Notes: generated by a model not told the origin, from the letters alone. 64,000 nt of DNA from Pseudomonas sp. UBA5706 (GCF_002419965.1 NZ_DIHC01000011.1:62491-126490), one strand, 5' to 3'. Counted from the stretch's first letter, positions 28,631 to 36,978 are shown. Made by a program: numbers and translations.

Positions 28631-28755
28631 TGAGCCAGAAATACAGAAATTCGACGCCAGCTTCAAGCTGGAGGTCGTGAAGATGATCAAAGATCAGGAC
28701 ATGAGTGTTAGTCAGGTTTACCTGAAATTTGATAGGCAGAAAGCGGTTCTTTAAT
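28631..28755 (+). mobile_element. IS3-family orfA transposase remnant
   Basis: The ATG at 28631 starts MSQKYR; one base shift then gives FDASFKLEVVKMIKDQDMSV, the helix-turn-helix start of IS3-family OrfA. It stops after about 35 codons. No OrfB and no second terminal repeat are seen, so only the left end remains. Confidence 0.6.
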
Positions 28756-28777
28756 TCCCACGGACTAGGCCCTGTCG

Positions 28778-29662
28778 TTACACCACCCACAAGCCGTTAT
28801 TCAGGTCCGGTGCGATGTTAGCAACGTTCTCCTGACTTTCAGAGAACGACACCAGTACTTCAGCGGCAGTCATGCCGCCGCTCATTTGACCATTCCAATA
28901 CTGCAGGCCACCAGCGTCGGCGTCGCGATGCAACACGTGCTGGTAGAAGTTGTCGATTAACGAGTTCTGGTCCTGACCCGGATTCAGAGCCTTGAACTCA
29001 GCGCTGTCGACAAAGCCCTTGGCCACTTGCTGCAGGCTGCGGCCGTTGTCCAGATCATTGATCCAGTATTTAAGCCCATCATCGTCAGGCTTGCGATCAA
29101 ACGCCGCTTGGTATAGGCGATATCCAGAACCGGCGTTCTGGCCTGCATTGATATCAACCGCCAGAGTACCGTCGTCGAACTTGACGCGTTCGATGTTGAC
29201 GAGCGAGTCGGTCTTACCCAAGCCATCCACACTCAGGCCATTGCCGCTGGCCTTGACGACGAAGTCATTCTTGGACGCGCTGTAATAGACGGTGTCGGTC
29301 CCAGCACCGCCGTCGTACTTGTCATTGCCCAGCCAAGCGTAGAATAGGTCGTTGCCGCTGGAACCGAAATATTTGTCATCGCCGTCGTAGAAGGACGTCG
29401 GAACCGCACCGGACAGGCTGTAGCCCAACTCAGATACGGTCATGTAAGTCGAGCCGTCCTTGGAATAGGATATCTCAGAGACGCGCCCCACCAGTTTCGT
29501 ACTGCCGTACACGAAGACGCCTTTCAGATCGGCCGAATAAGAACCATCGCTGATGCCAATGTGAGTGCTGGTAGCGTCCGTAACCGAACCTGTTAGGCCG
29601 ACATTGGCGGCTTTGCTCAAATCAAAGTTGGTGAACGGCTGATTGTAGGTAACGCTTGTCAT
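28778..29662 (-). CDS. DUF4214-domain protein with RTX-like repeats, copy A
   Basis: A 294-residue, probably secreted protein without a Sec signal. The N-terminal 100 residues are unrecognised. Residues about 115-185 hold hemolysin-type nonapeptide-like sequence (GSSGNDLFYAWLGNDKYDGG, then GAGTDTV), and the C-terminal 110 residues are a DUF4214 domain (YRLYQAAFDRKPD, FVDSAEF, HVLHRDAD). Such proteins usually leave by type I secretion using an uncleaved C-terminal signal. It is a paralogue of the next gene upstream, sharing the C-terminal half. The start at 29662 has only a weak ribosome site. Confidence 0.8.
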   Translation of the reverse strand: MTSVTYNQPFTNFDLSKAANVGLTGSVTDATSTHIGISDGSYSADLKGVFVYGSTKLVGRVSEISYSKDGSTYMTVSELGYSLSGAVPTSFYDGDDKYFGSSGNDLFYAWLGNDKYDGGAGTDTVYYSASKNDFVVKASGNGLSVDGLGKTDSLVNIERVKFDDGTLAVDINAGQNAGSGYRLYQAAFDRKPDDDGLKYWINDLDNGRSLQQVAKGFVDSAEFKALNPGQDQNSLIDNFYQHVLHRDADAGGLQYWNGQMSGGMTAAEVLVSFSESQENVANIAPDLNNGLWVV

Positions 29663-29706
29663 GAGAATTCCATATCCTGAACTAGAGAAACAAAGGCATT
29701 GAGGTG

Positions 29707-30612
29707 TCAGATCAGCCAAAGACCGCTGTTGAGTGCCGCCGCGGTATTGCTGATGTTCTCCTGACTCTCGGAAAACGAAACCAGGACCTCATGCGTGCTC
29801 ATGCCTTCGGCCATGGCACTTTTCCAATACTGTTCACCCGCTTCGTCGGCGTCGCGGTGCAGCACGTGCTGGTACAAGTTGTTGATGATTGAAGTGGCAT
29901 CTTTATTGGGGTTGAGCGCCATGAATTCGGCGCTGTCCACAAAACCTTTAGCAACTTGTTGAAGATTGGCGCTCGTGTCCAGCTCTTTGATCCAGTACTT
30001 CAATCCACTGATGTCAGGTTTGCGATCGAACGCTGCCTGATATAGGCGGTAGGCCGAACCTGCGTTTTCGCCACCCTTCACATCCAGCGCCAGAACAGAG
30101 CCTGGTCCGAAGTCGATACGCTCGATGTTGTTCAAAGTGTCGGTGCCGCCGTCATGACTGACGATGTACGTACTGCCGCTGGACGGAATCGAGACGTCAT
30201 GTTTGCCACCGTCGTAAAACACGGTATCGATGCCGGCACCGCCATCGAACCAATTATTACCACTGCCGCCTTTGAGCACATCGTTGCCGGCAGAGCCGAT
30301 AATCGTGTCGTCGGCTTTTAGTATTTCAGTCATAGCGGCATTGATGTCGAAGTTGCCGATGTATTGGGCCATAACCCTTGCGTCGAGATTCAAACCGGTT
30401 ACTTCGTAAGACGCGCCATTCTCATAAGCGACGGTGGAGGTCAGTACGCCCCCCGACACTTCGCCATCAGTGAATTGAAACGAACCGAAGTAGTCTTGGA
30501 TTCTTAGCCCGTCAGTAGATTGTATATGGGCTTCTTCAACGGTGGGGAGGGTGCCGTCCCACGCTTGAAGGGCGTTCATATCAAGGGGCTGATAAAGTTT
30601 TAGGATTGCCAT
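29707..30612 (-). CDS. DUF4214-domain protein with RTX-like repeats, copy B
   Basis: A 301-residue paralogue of the downstream gene. RTX-like sequence is at about residues 125-150 (GSAGNDVLKGGSGNNWFDGG), followed by a DUF4214 domain with the same motifs (YRLYQAAFDRKPD, KGFVDSAEF, YQHVLHRDAD). The N-termini of the two copies differ. The start has AAGGAAG upstream. The two genes are 44 bp apart and co-oriented. No type I exporter is in the window, so the secretion partner would be elsewhere. Location beside prophage genes suggests acquired cargo. Confidence 0.82.
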   Translation of the reverse strand: MAILKLYQPLDMNALQAWDGTLPTVEEAHIQSTDGLRIQDYFGSFQFTDGEVSGGVLTSTVAYENGASYEVTGLNLDARVMAQYIGNFDINAAMTEILKADDTIIGSAGNDVLKGGSGNNWFDGGAGIDTVFYDGGKHDVSIPSSGSTYIVSHDGGTDTLNNIERIDFGPGSVLALDVKGGENAGSAYRLYQAAFDRKPDISGLKYWIKELDTSANLQQVAKGFVDSAEFMALNPNKDATSIINNLYQHVLHRDADEAGEQYWKSAMAEGMSTHEVLVSFSESQENISNTAAALNSGLWLI

Positions 30613-30706
30613 CAATCTTCCTTGGTTGAGACAGACCTTCATGCCGCGGCATAAAACATAAAGGCTGAGTTTGTATCGCGAGTGATACAAATAAATCGAG
30701 CTGGCA

Positions 30707-30976
30707 TTATGGACCATTCTCGATGGGAATAGTTCCCATACGTCGGGCGATCTCACGGTTAAAACAGAGGCTCAAGCCCCTTATGTTCTCCATACGAAAC
30801 ACCAGAGAAGCCCGCCCCAGTTTGGGATGCGCTGTTTCTGGAGCAATGGAGGCGACGAAAAATAACTGTGAATTCAAGTAGGAAATATCAGAAATCAAGG
30901 GTGGCATCTGATCGATCCGCTGGAGGAGTGAGACAGGGTCCGGCGCATAGCAACGCAAGCGCCACTGCTGGAACAT
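30707..30976 (-). CDS. hypothetical protein downstream of phage tail SGNH gene
   Basis: An 89-residue ORF with neighbour-like codon use and no signal peptide. It begins 22 bp after the SGNH-like gene and runs the same way, so it may be a small phage tail-associated gene. No domain is recognised. Confidence 0.5.
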   Translation of the reverse strand: MFQQWRLRCYAPDPVSLLQRIDQMPPLISDISYLNSQLFFVASIAPETAHPKLGRASLVFRMENIRGLSLCFNREIARRMGTIPIENGP

Positions 30977-30998
30977 ACCCTGGCCACCTGTTGATCGA

Positions 30999-31995
30999 TC
31001 AGTTTTTCCTAATTCCGAATTGAGCGACCTTCACCCTGGAATCCTGGGCGATGCCGGCGGCCAGGTACAGGCCCATCCTCGCGGTGATGACCGTCTCGGT
31101 AGCATCGAACGAATAACGCTGAGTCTCAAGCGCGCCTTTCCAGTTCGCCGGTAAGGTAAACGGTTCCTGGTACTTGTCCATCGAGCGGTAATAGATCGCA
31201 GTGGACGTGCCCGCCACCGGCTTGGTGATGATCAGCTCAGCCTCCCAACCAAGGATGCCCCGGCTGTTGCCGACGATATCAGGCGCAGACACCATCTCGA
31301 TCACGTCACCCGCCACAAGATTGCTCAGTGTGACGTTGGCCGAAGGCTGCAGATAGATGTAGCCACCCGCCGCCCCCATGGTTCCGCTCAGTTCGACGCA
31401 CTGTGCGTCGCCGAATGCGGCGGGCTCCTTATACCAACGAGTGGTTATCCCGGTGAGCCCGGAACCGTTGGCCTTGTAGCTGTCCGCCAGTACCGACCCG
31501 GCCACTGGGTTGACCGATACGTTGATTGTCCCAGCCGTCCCGGCCATCAGTGGGTTTGCATTCAGGCAGCCGAACGGGCGAATCGCCGAGTAAACGTCAG
31601 CGGCATCCGTCGGCAGCGGCACGCCGAAGAACTCGAAATTGGCATTGATGACCGGCACGCATCGGGACTGAATGAAATCAGCGCCAAGGATGTTGGGATG
31701 CAGGCCTTCCACGGTCATTGCTTCGGTAAAGCCGTCCCAGATGTTCACCACCGGCACGAACTGACTGACGTAGCTCAGCGCCCAGTCCTTGTATGCGATC
31801 GCCTCGGCCAGCGCGGTGCCCGTCAGGGCTCTGGTACCGAACCGGGGCGTACCAGTACCCACGATCAGGTACTTGCCCGGCGTGTTCTGGAAAGCGGTAA
31901 TCGCCTTCATCACGTTCGCCTTGCTGTCGGCCAGCTTCATGCCCGGGGTCGTGCTGTCGTTGGTGCGCGAGAGCAGCATCCACAGATCGGCCGTG
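30999..31995 (-). pseudogene. phage tail-type SGNH/GDSL hydrolase, N-terminus lost
   Basis: The C-terminal part holds the SGNH block-V motif (GLHPNILGADFI) and a beta-rich receptor-like tail (GGYIYLQPSANVTLSNL, AGDVIEMVSAP). A possible block-III relic, SRTND, lies near the broken end. The block-I GDS serine region is missing. The minus-strand frame stays open to 32171, but beyond about 31995 it runs antisense to plus-strand phage sequence and encodes nonsense. This is the point of an inversion or deletion junction. Confidence 0.6.
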
Positions 31996-32014
31996 GCTGA
32001 CGCCAGGCAGGCCG

Positions 32015-32203
32015 GGAGCCGGGCCAGCACTCGGCTGGCTGATCCTCGCGAACAACTGCGGGCGCGCAGACACTGCTGCGACCGCAGAGCTTTTAGGCAG
32101 TAGCTCCCACCCGCTCGGCAAACTTGGCGAAATAGCAGAGGGCCTACTCCGGCCCTTGGTAGACGATGCACTGATTGCCCAGGCCGAGGCCGACGACCTA
32201 TGA
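32015..32203 (+). pseudogene. C-terminal end of a plus-strand phage gene
   Basis: An open frame without a start reads LGWLILANNC, HPLGKLGEIAEGLLRPLV and a final AEADDL, then stops with ATGA overlap onto the next small ORF. The tight coupling to the following genes suggests it was once the first intact member of a phage gene run, truncated by the junction at about 32000. Function is not recognised. Confidence 0.45.
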
Positions 32204-32415
32204 GCCAAGACGTGGCATACGCCTACTTCAATCTGCAGATCGAGCGCATTTCAACCTCACCCACGCCTGCGGCAGACCGAAGCTTTGTTTGTGGCGCGCT
32301 CGACTTCGCGGAGTTCATTTCGCAGCTCAGCTACCAAGAGGCTGAGTGCTACCGCGAGGTGCTGGCGGTCAAGGCCGGTCATCGTGTTGTTCAACTAAGA
32401 AGGGCCACGGCATGA
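32200..32415 (+). CDS. small phage-type hypothetical protein
   Basis: A 71-residue ORF with no recognised domain, beginning at an ATGA overlap with the fragment before it and ending in an ATGA overlap with the next gene. The packing is typical of phage operons. Confidence 0.6.
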   Translation: MSQDVAYAYFNLQIERISTSPTPAADRSFVCGALDFAEFISQLSYQEAECYREVLAVKAGHRVVQLRRATA

Positions 32416-32636
32416 CTACCACGCCAATTTATCAATCCCTGATCGACGAGCAACTGACAGAACTGCCCGAGCATCTGGCGGTGCCGCCGGATCGCGTGGT
32501 GATGGTGTTCAAAGGGCTCACCACTGAGGACGCAAAACGTCAGGCGCGCATCGCCGGTATTGAGAATGCCGAGGCTTGGAGCGGTCGGGCGTTTATGTGC
32601 GGGCTTTGCACTCTGGCCTATCAGGTAAGGTTATGA
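32412..32636 (+). CDS. small phage-type hypothetical protein
   Basis: A 74-residue ORF with an acidic N-terminus (YQSLIDEQLTELPEHLAV) and a C-terminal cysteine pair (MCGLC). It is coupled by 4-bp overlaps on both sides. No domain is recognised. Confidence 0.6.
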   Translation: MTTTPIYQSLIDEQLTELPEHLAVPPDRVVMVFKGLTTEDAKRQARIAGIENAEAWSGRAFMCGLCTLAYQVRL

Positions 32637-33004
32637 GCTTCTACGAAGACAACGTCGCAGACGGCTCTCACGGTATGAGCTGTTGCGGCCTCATCGGTGT
32701 TGACGTCGGATACCCGCGTGCCTGCCGCAACTGTGGGGGCGAAGGCACCGAGCCTAATCCCGAAGGGCACACGAAGCGCGTGAAGGCTGAGGCTATGCAG
32801 CGCTTTGACGTGTGGCTATCCAAAACGGGCCTGCCCCACAAGAAGCACAATAACGGCTTCCACGTGGTTCTGACGCTTCCGGATGGGCGATTTATCGACG
32901 TTTGGCCCAGCACGAAAAAGTGGCAGCTGCGAGGCGACCACATCAGCCGAAACGGAAAGGCATTGCATGGGCTGGTATTGCAGCAACTGGGGCCGTGGTC
33001 ATGA
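32633..33004 (+). CDS. phage-type hypothetical protein with cysteine-rich N-terminus
   Basis: A 123-residue ORF. An N-terminal C-C...C..C arrangement (SCCGLIG, then CRNCGG) may bind zinc. The second half (FDVWLSKTGLPHKKHNNGFH) looks like a small globular domain. Coupled by ATGA at both ends. Function unknown. Confidence 0.6.
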   Translation: MSFYEDNVADGSHGMSCCGLIGVDVGYPRACRNCGGEGTEPNPEGHTKRVKAEAMQRFDVWLSKTGLPHKKHNNGFHVVLTLPDGRFIDVWPSTKKWQLRGDHISRNGKALHGLVLQQLGPWS

Positions 33005-33198
33005 CCGCTAACCAGCGCCGTCGCCGCATCGTGTTCTGGCGCGGATCGTTCCCGGTGCTCGCAACCTTCACGTTCCTGATGCTCGCGCCTTCACTCGCTG
33101 ATCGCGTTTCGCACAAAGGCGCGTCGAGCGGGCGGTATACCGGCACGAAATGGACGACGCTGAACACAGAAAGCTGCTCAGTATTTTGCTCGAACTAG
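33001..33198 (+). CDS. small phage membrane-protein-like ORF, probably truncated
   Basis: A 65-residue ORF starting at an ATGA overlap. A basic start (RRRR) precedes one hydrophobic segment (FPVLATFTFLMLAP). The last 30 codons overlap the Dam fragment in another frame, so the native C-terminus has probably been replaced by the deletion junction near 33100. Confidence 0.45.
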   Translation: MTANQRRRRIVFWRGSFPVLATFTFLMLAPSLADRVSHKGASSGRYTGTKWTTLNTESCSVFCSN

Positions 33199-33392
33199 AA
33201 GGAATGGTGGCGCTGTCTGGGTACCCGAGCGAGCTGTATAGCGACCTCTTGCCGGACTGGAACTGCTACAGCACCTCGGCACGAATTTCTGCCGCATGCG
33301 GCACTGCAAGCCGAACCGAATGCATCTGGCTGAATCCGGCCTGTGTCGATCGAGTAAGTCAGATCGGTTTGGATCTGAGCGAGCGCGTTTGA
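33102..33392 (+). pseudogene. C-terminal remnant of a phage D12-class DNA adenine methylase
   Basis: The open frame reads VYRHEMDDAEHRKLL, then LELEGMVALSGYPSELY and TECIWLNP, the C-terminal hallmark of phage Dam-type methyltransferases. The DPPY catalytic motif and the SAM-binding part are missing upstream. An in-frame ATG at 33150 could start an 80-codon product without activity. Confidence 0.65.
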
Positions 33393-33398
33393 AGATCC

Positions 33399-33692
33399 CT
33401 AAGTAGCGGTGCAATAGATCGTAACGGCCTGGAAGAACGCAGAAATCGACGCTGCCGCCGCTGCTAACTTATTCCAGCGGCTTTGAAGCTTTGCTGTTGC
33501 ATACACATCCCAGGTTCCATCAATGTTTTTTTCAACTCGTGTACTCGTCCCAGACGGGTAATTTGATGGCCGGTATGCAACTCGAGCTGCTGCAGAGCGA
33601 ATCCAACAAAAGCACGAGATTGCCGCAAAGAAACAAGCCACGCCTGGGGCGGCCACTCTGAAAAACCGAATCACGCTCACAGCTTCTATCAA
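33399..33692 (-). CDS. hypothetical two-helix membrane protein with TTG start
   Basis: A 97-residue ORF antisense to the phage run, with hydrophobic segments near residues 12-32 and 74-92. The proposed TTG start at 33692 has AAGGAG seven to eight bases upstream, which supports it. No family is recognised. It could be a prophage moron gene. Confidence 0.4.
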   Translation of the reverse strand: MIEAVSVIRFFRVAAPGVACFFAAISCFCWIRSAAARVAYRPSNYPSGTSTRVEKNIDGTWDVYATAKLQSRWNKLAAAAASISAFFQAVTIYCTAT

Positions 33693-33736
33693 CTCATCTC
33701 TCCTTCAGCACGCCATCCTCTTGGCGAGGGTTCCTT

Positions 33737-34555
33737 ATGCCAACAGATAAATCGCGCATCATCTGCCAGTTCAGCTGCGGCGCAACCTCGGCAGTGGCAA
33801 CCAAGCTTGCGTTGGCCAAGTATAGCGGCACGCATGATGTAGTTATCGTTAACGCCTTCCTGTTCAATGAACACCAAGACAACCGTCGTTTCTTGGCGGA
33901 CTGCGAAGCGTGGTTCGGGAGGCCGGTGACCGTCTTGCGAGACACGAAGTACGGCGCTGATGTTATTCAAGTGTTCAGACGTGAGCGCTACGTCAAAAAC
34001 CAATATGGCGCGCCATGCACCAAACTGCTGAAGCGTCGGCTGCTGGATACTTGGAAGCAACCTAATGACGTAATGGTGTTTGGATACACCGCAGAAGAAG
34101 TTAACCGCTTTGACGGCTTTCGCGAACGCAATCCAGATCGCCAGGTCATTGCACCCCTGATGGAACGCGGTCTCGGGAAGGAAGATTGCAAAGCGATGAT
34201 CGATCGCGCAGGCATCCAGCTTCCCCTCATGTATCGCCTTGGCTACGACAACGCCAACTGTACCGGGCTACGTGCAGAAAAGGCACGGCTATCACCAGCA
34301 GGGCATCCACCTCGACACCCCTTCGCCGGGAATCGGCAACCAGCACAGCGAAGGCGTCCAGGCTATGCACAAATCACTCAAGGATCAGCGCGTGGACTGC
34401 TACGTCTACTACCAGATCGACTGATTAACCCCAGCAACCCATATGCCTGTCCGTATATGGCGGCACCTTCTACCGGCACCACTGAGATTCGCAAGGAATA
34501 CCGTCGTGATCACCGTCCATTTTGGTGCCAGGGCAATATTTCAGGAAGTATTTAG
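33737..34555 (+). pseudogene. phage PAPS-reductase-like protein, C-terminus replaced by a deletion fusion
   Basis: From the ATG (GAGGG upstream) about 175 codons match phage phosphoadenosine-phosphosulfate reductase-like PP-loop proteins: CQFSCGATSAVA near residue 10, YGAPCTKLLKR, FGYTAEEVNRFDGF, and YDNANCTG where the family reads NCIGC. Similarity ends at about 34263. The frame then runs on for 97 unrelated, arginine/proline-rich codons that overlap the C-terminal fragment of another gene in a different frame. A deletion joined two phage genes here. Confidence 0.65.
34266..34424 (+). pseudogene. C-terminal fragment of an unidentified phage gene
   Basis: A frame different from the PAPS-reductase-like ORF reads GYVQKRHGYHQQGIHLDTP, then NQHSEGVQAMHKSLKDQ and VYYQID, and stops. 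It has coherent protein-like composition but no start of its own. It begins exactly where the upstream gene loses similarity. Confidence 0.4.
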
Positions 34556-34772
34556 CCTCGGCGCACGAAGTCATCTGCGAGCAGTACTTACGACCGTCGC
34601 ATTTGAAAGAAACAGCGGGAGCATCGGAGCCGAGCAAAGCGGCCGGCGCTTCCTGCCGGGCCGTGCTTAGAGGTGCCAAATATTCACCCACCCACCGTTT
34701 AAACACTGGGGAAGTGCTCAACCCAAAAGCCACCACAACGGCCAGCAAAACCAGAAATATCCCTTTCATCAT
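34470..34772 (-). CDS. Excalibur calcium-binding domain protein, secreted
   Basis: A 100-residue protein with a hydrophobic signal or anchor (about residues 3-20). The C-terminal Excalibur domain carries cysteines in CDGRKYCSQMTSC and the EF-hand-like loop DGDHDGIPCESQWC. GGGAG precedes the tandem ATGs. These proteins often accompany prophage or nuclease genes. It is oriented against the phage genes. Confidence 0.82.
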   Translation of the reverse strand: MMKGIFLVLLAVVVAFGLSTSPVFKRWVGEYLAPLSTARQEAPAALLGSDAPAVSFKCDGRKYCSQMTSCAEAKYFLKYCPGTKMDGDHDGIPCESQWCR

Positions 34773-34872
34773 TTACTCCCTGATTAGTCGCGCATTCTCA
34801 CGTCGCCTGATCGCCAACGCAAAATTCCTATGAACCATAGCCTGCCGGTGTACGGCGGGCAGAGGTATTTCT

Positions 34873-35382
34873 ATGTCCCAAGAATTGAATACGTTCCGCG
34901 AATCAGCCATTGAGGCGATCTCTGAGATGGCGCAGCACTTGCCGCTCGGTTGCGAACTACTGACCGTGGCGTGTCGACCCGGTAAAAACGACTTTGATCT
35001 GGTGCTGCCGTCGCCTGAGTCGAACCTGAACAATGCACTTGATGCACTCCGCCGCCACGGCCTGAGTGTCGATGGCGACAACGCCTACAAGCGCGATCTG
35101 TGCGACAGCATCGCCGGCGCCATGGCGTTCGGATACCAAAACACCAACCCGCGGCCCGAGGGGCACTGGGCAAAACAGTTTTGGGACTTGAGCCGCGTCG
35201 AAGGTGAGGCCCGCGAAGAGTTGACCGAGGCGCTGAAGCTCAACCGCGAAAACCTGCGCGCCTGCCAAGCCACTATCCATGTGCGTGGCGGTTTCGATCC
35301 AGCATATGTCAGCGAGGCCCAGGCAGCGATGAAGGTCGCCGACGAAGCTCTTGCGAAATACCCACCACTCAACCCCGCATAG
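34873..35382 (+). CDS. phage hypothetical protein
   Basis: A 169-residue soluble acidic protein, mostly helical by composition, with no recognised domain. It lies 25 bp before the excisionase gene and runs with it and the integrase, so it belongs to the prophage integration end. Confidence 0.65.
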   Translation: MSQELNTFRESAIEAISEMAQHLPLGCELLTVACRPGKNDFDLVLPSPESNLNNALDALRRHGLSVDGDNAYKRDLCDSIAGAMAFGYQNTNPRPEGHWAKQFWDLSRVEGEAREELTEALKLNRENLRACQATIHVRGGFDPAYVSEAQAAMKVADEALAKYPPLNPA

Positions 35383-35407
35383 ACCCCGGACGGGGAAGAG
35401 GCATCCC

Positions 35408-35620
35408 ATGAAGCGTGAACTGATAAAAATCAGCGAATTTCAGCGCCGGCGTTGGGGCGAAAACGGAACACCGCCCTGCCCCCAGGCAATCCGCAACTAC
35501 ATCCGAGACGGCAAGCTTCCAGGCGAGCAGATCGGCAAACTCTGGTATATCGACTGGACGGCATTCAACAAAGCCGCCGGCAACGATCTCGTCGCGATGG
35601 TATTGAAAGGAGCTGCATGA
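35408..35620 (+). CDS. xis: phage excisionase-like protein
   Basis: A 70-residue basic protein with a winged-helix/MerR-like pattern (LIKISEFQRRRW, then CPQAIRNYIRDGKLPGEQIG, then WYIDWTAF). This is the excisionase type that precedes Pseudomonas tyrosine integrases. Its stop overlaps the integrase start. Confidence 0.8.
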   Translation: MKRELIKISEFQRRRWGENGTPPCPQAIRNYIRDGKLPGEQIGKLWYIDWTAFNKAAGNDLVAMVLKGAA

Positions 35621-36732
35621 TGGTCCCACGGCCGCGCAACAAGTCGAACAAAGGCTTGCCGCAGAACCTTTACCTGGATGACCGGCGCGGCACATACCGG
35701 TACCGGCGCCCGACTGATGGGAAGTGGTTTCAGTTCGGCACCGACCGGATCAAGGCTGTGGATGCGGCCAAGCAACTGAACTTGGCATTCATGCAGGGCG
35801 CCGACCTGGTCGGCGTGGTACTGGGCGAATCAGCCGAACTGTTCACCGCCTTCCTGGATGATTACGAGAAGAATGTTCTGCCGCCGCGGGAGCTGTCGAA
35901 GGGAACGCTGGGGCTTTACGCCGTGCACTTCCGCAGATTCCGGCGTGAGTTCGAAGGAAAGGCTGTCGATCAGATCTCGATCCGCATGATCGCCCAAATG
36001 CTAGACCTGTTGACGCCGCGCACGGCAAACCAGTGCCGGGTGCTGCTGATCGACATTTTCAATCACGCAGCGGCCAAGGGGCTGTGCCCCGACAATCCTG
36101 CGGCGAGCACCATTAATCGCATCGAGAAGAAAACCCGCAAACGGCATACAGTCGACGGCCTCAAGGCGATTCGAGAGAAGGCACCCGCCTGGCTGCAAAA
36201 CGCGATCGATTTGGCGCTGATCACTGCTCAGCGGCGCACCGATATCCTCGCGATGAAGTTCGAAGATGTGAGGGACGGCTATCTCTATGTGGTGCAGCAG
36301 AAGACTTCGAAAGCCAGTGACGCGGCGTGGATCAGGTTCAGGGTGACGCCCGAGCTGCAGCGCGTGATCAGCCATTGCCGTGACAACGTCGTTTCCCCAT
36401 TCCTGGTTCATCGCAGACCTGATCGGAAGACGCAAAAGCAAGCGGAGACCAAAGAACACTGGACCAAGGTTGAGGAGCGTTACCTGACGCGCGCATTCAA
36501 GGACGCCAGTGAGGCGGCGGATTGTTATAAGGGATGCAAGGAAGAAGAGATGCCAGGCTTCCATGAAGTCAGGGCGCTGTCACTGCACCTGTATAAGAAA
36601 GCCGGGAAAGATGGGCAGAAGATCGCTGGGCATGCCAGCGAGGAGATGACCAAAAACTACCAGAAGGAGCACGCCGAGGTGATCTGGTCGGAGGCCATTC
36701 CGGGCCTCGATATCAGCCAGATCGCCGGATAG
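35617..36732 (+). CDS. int: phage tyrosine integrase
   Basis: A 371-residue tyrosine recombinase. An N-terminal arm-binding domain (about residues 10-65) is followed by a core-binding SAM-like domain (about 75-165) and a catalytic domain with R207 (AQRRTDILAMKF), H316-x-x-R319 (FHEVR), H339 (GHASEEMT) and the nucleophile Y348 (KNYQ). All key residues are present, so it may be active although the prophage is degraded. It starts at an ATGA overlap with the excisionase and ends 88 bp from the 3' end of tRNA-Pro, the probable attachment site. Confidence 0.93.
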   Translation: MMVPRPRNKSNKGLPQNLYLDDRRGTYRYRRPTDGKWFQFGTDRIKAVDAAKQLNLAFMQGADLVGVVLGESAELFTAFLDDYEKNVLPPRELSKGTLGLYAVHFRRFRREFEGKAVDQISIRMIAQMLDLLTPRTANQCRVLLIDIFNHAAAKGLCPDNPAASTINRIEKKTRKRHTVDGLKAIREKAPAWLQNAIDLALITAQRRTDILAMKFEDVRDGYLYVVQQKTSKASDAAWIRFRVTPELQRVISHCRDNVVSPFLVHRRPDRKTQKQAETKEHWTKVEERYLTRAFKDASEAADCYKGCKEEEMPGFHEVRALSLHLYKKAGKDGQKIAGHASEEMTKNYQKEHAEVIWSEAIPGLDISQIAG

Positions 36733-36733
36733 T

Positions 36734-36762
36734 TTTGCGCCAGATTTGCGCGGGTTTTGCGC
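36734..36762. repeat. three TTTGCGC repeats at 11-bp spacing next to the integrase
   Basis: TTTGCGC occurs at 36734, 36745 and 36756, one helical turn apart, just after the integrase stop and before tRNA-Pro. The arrangement suits integrase arm-type or excisionase binding sites. Confidence 0.5.
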
Positions 36763-36776
36763 AAGCCAGAAATGAA

Positions 36777-36812
36777 AAAGGGAACCGAGCCGCTAAGTGG
36801 CTGATTCCCTTT
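36777..36812. terminator. hairpin between integrase and tRNA-Pro
   Basis: AAAGGGAA and AGCC pair with GGCT and TTCCCTTT. With A and T runs on either side it can terminate both the tRNA transcript (minus) and the integrase transcript (plus). Confidence 0.6.
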
Positions 36813-36820
36813 ACAAAATA

Positions 36821-36897
36821 TGGTCGGGACGGAGTGATTCGAACACTCGACCCCTAGCACCCCATGCTAGTGCGCTACCGGACTGCGCTACGCCCCG
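36821..36897 (-). tRNA. tRNA-Pro (GGG)
   Basis: 77 nt including an encoded CCA. The acceptor CGGGGCG pairs with CGTCCCG (one G-T). The anticodon stem CTAGC/GCTAG encloses ATGGGGT, giving anticodon GGG. The T arm contains GTTCGAATC. Its 3' end faces the integrase, the standard geometry for phage integration into a tRNA gene. Confidence 0.95.
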
Positions 36898-36978
36898 ACT
36901 AGGCGTAAATCTTTTAATGTTGCTTGCAAATGCGTCGAGGAATATACCCTAAGCGTTTGAATAATGGAAGTATTTCGA

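Noticed and set aside
23900..36820. Second copy of the tRNA-Pro 3' end as the other prophage attachment site
   Set aside because: Looked for by eye and not found; a genome search would be needed.
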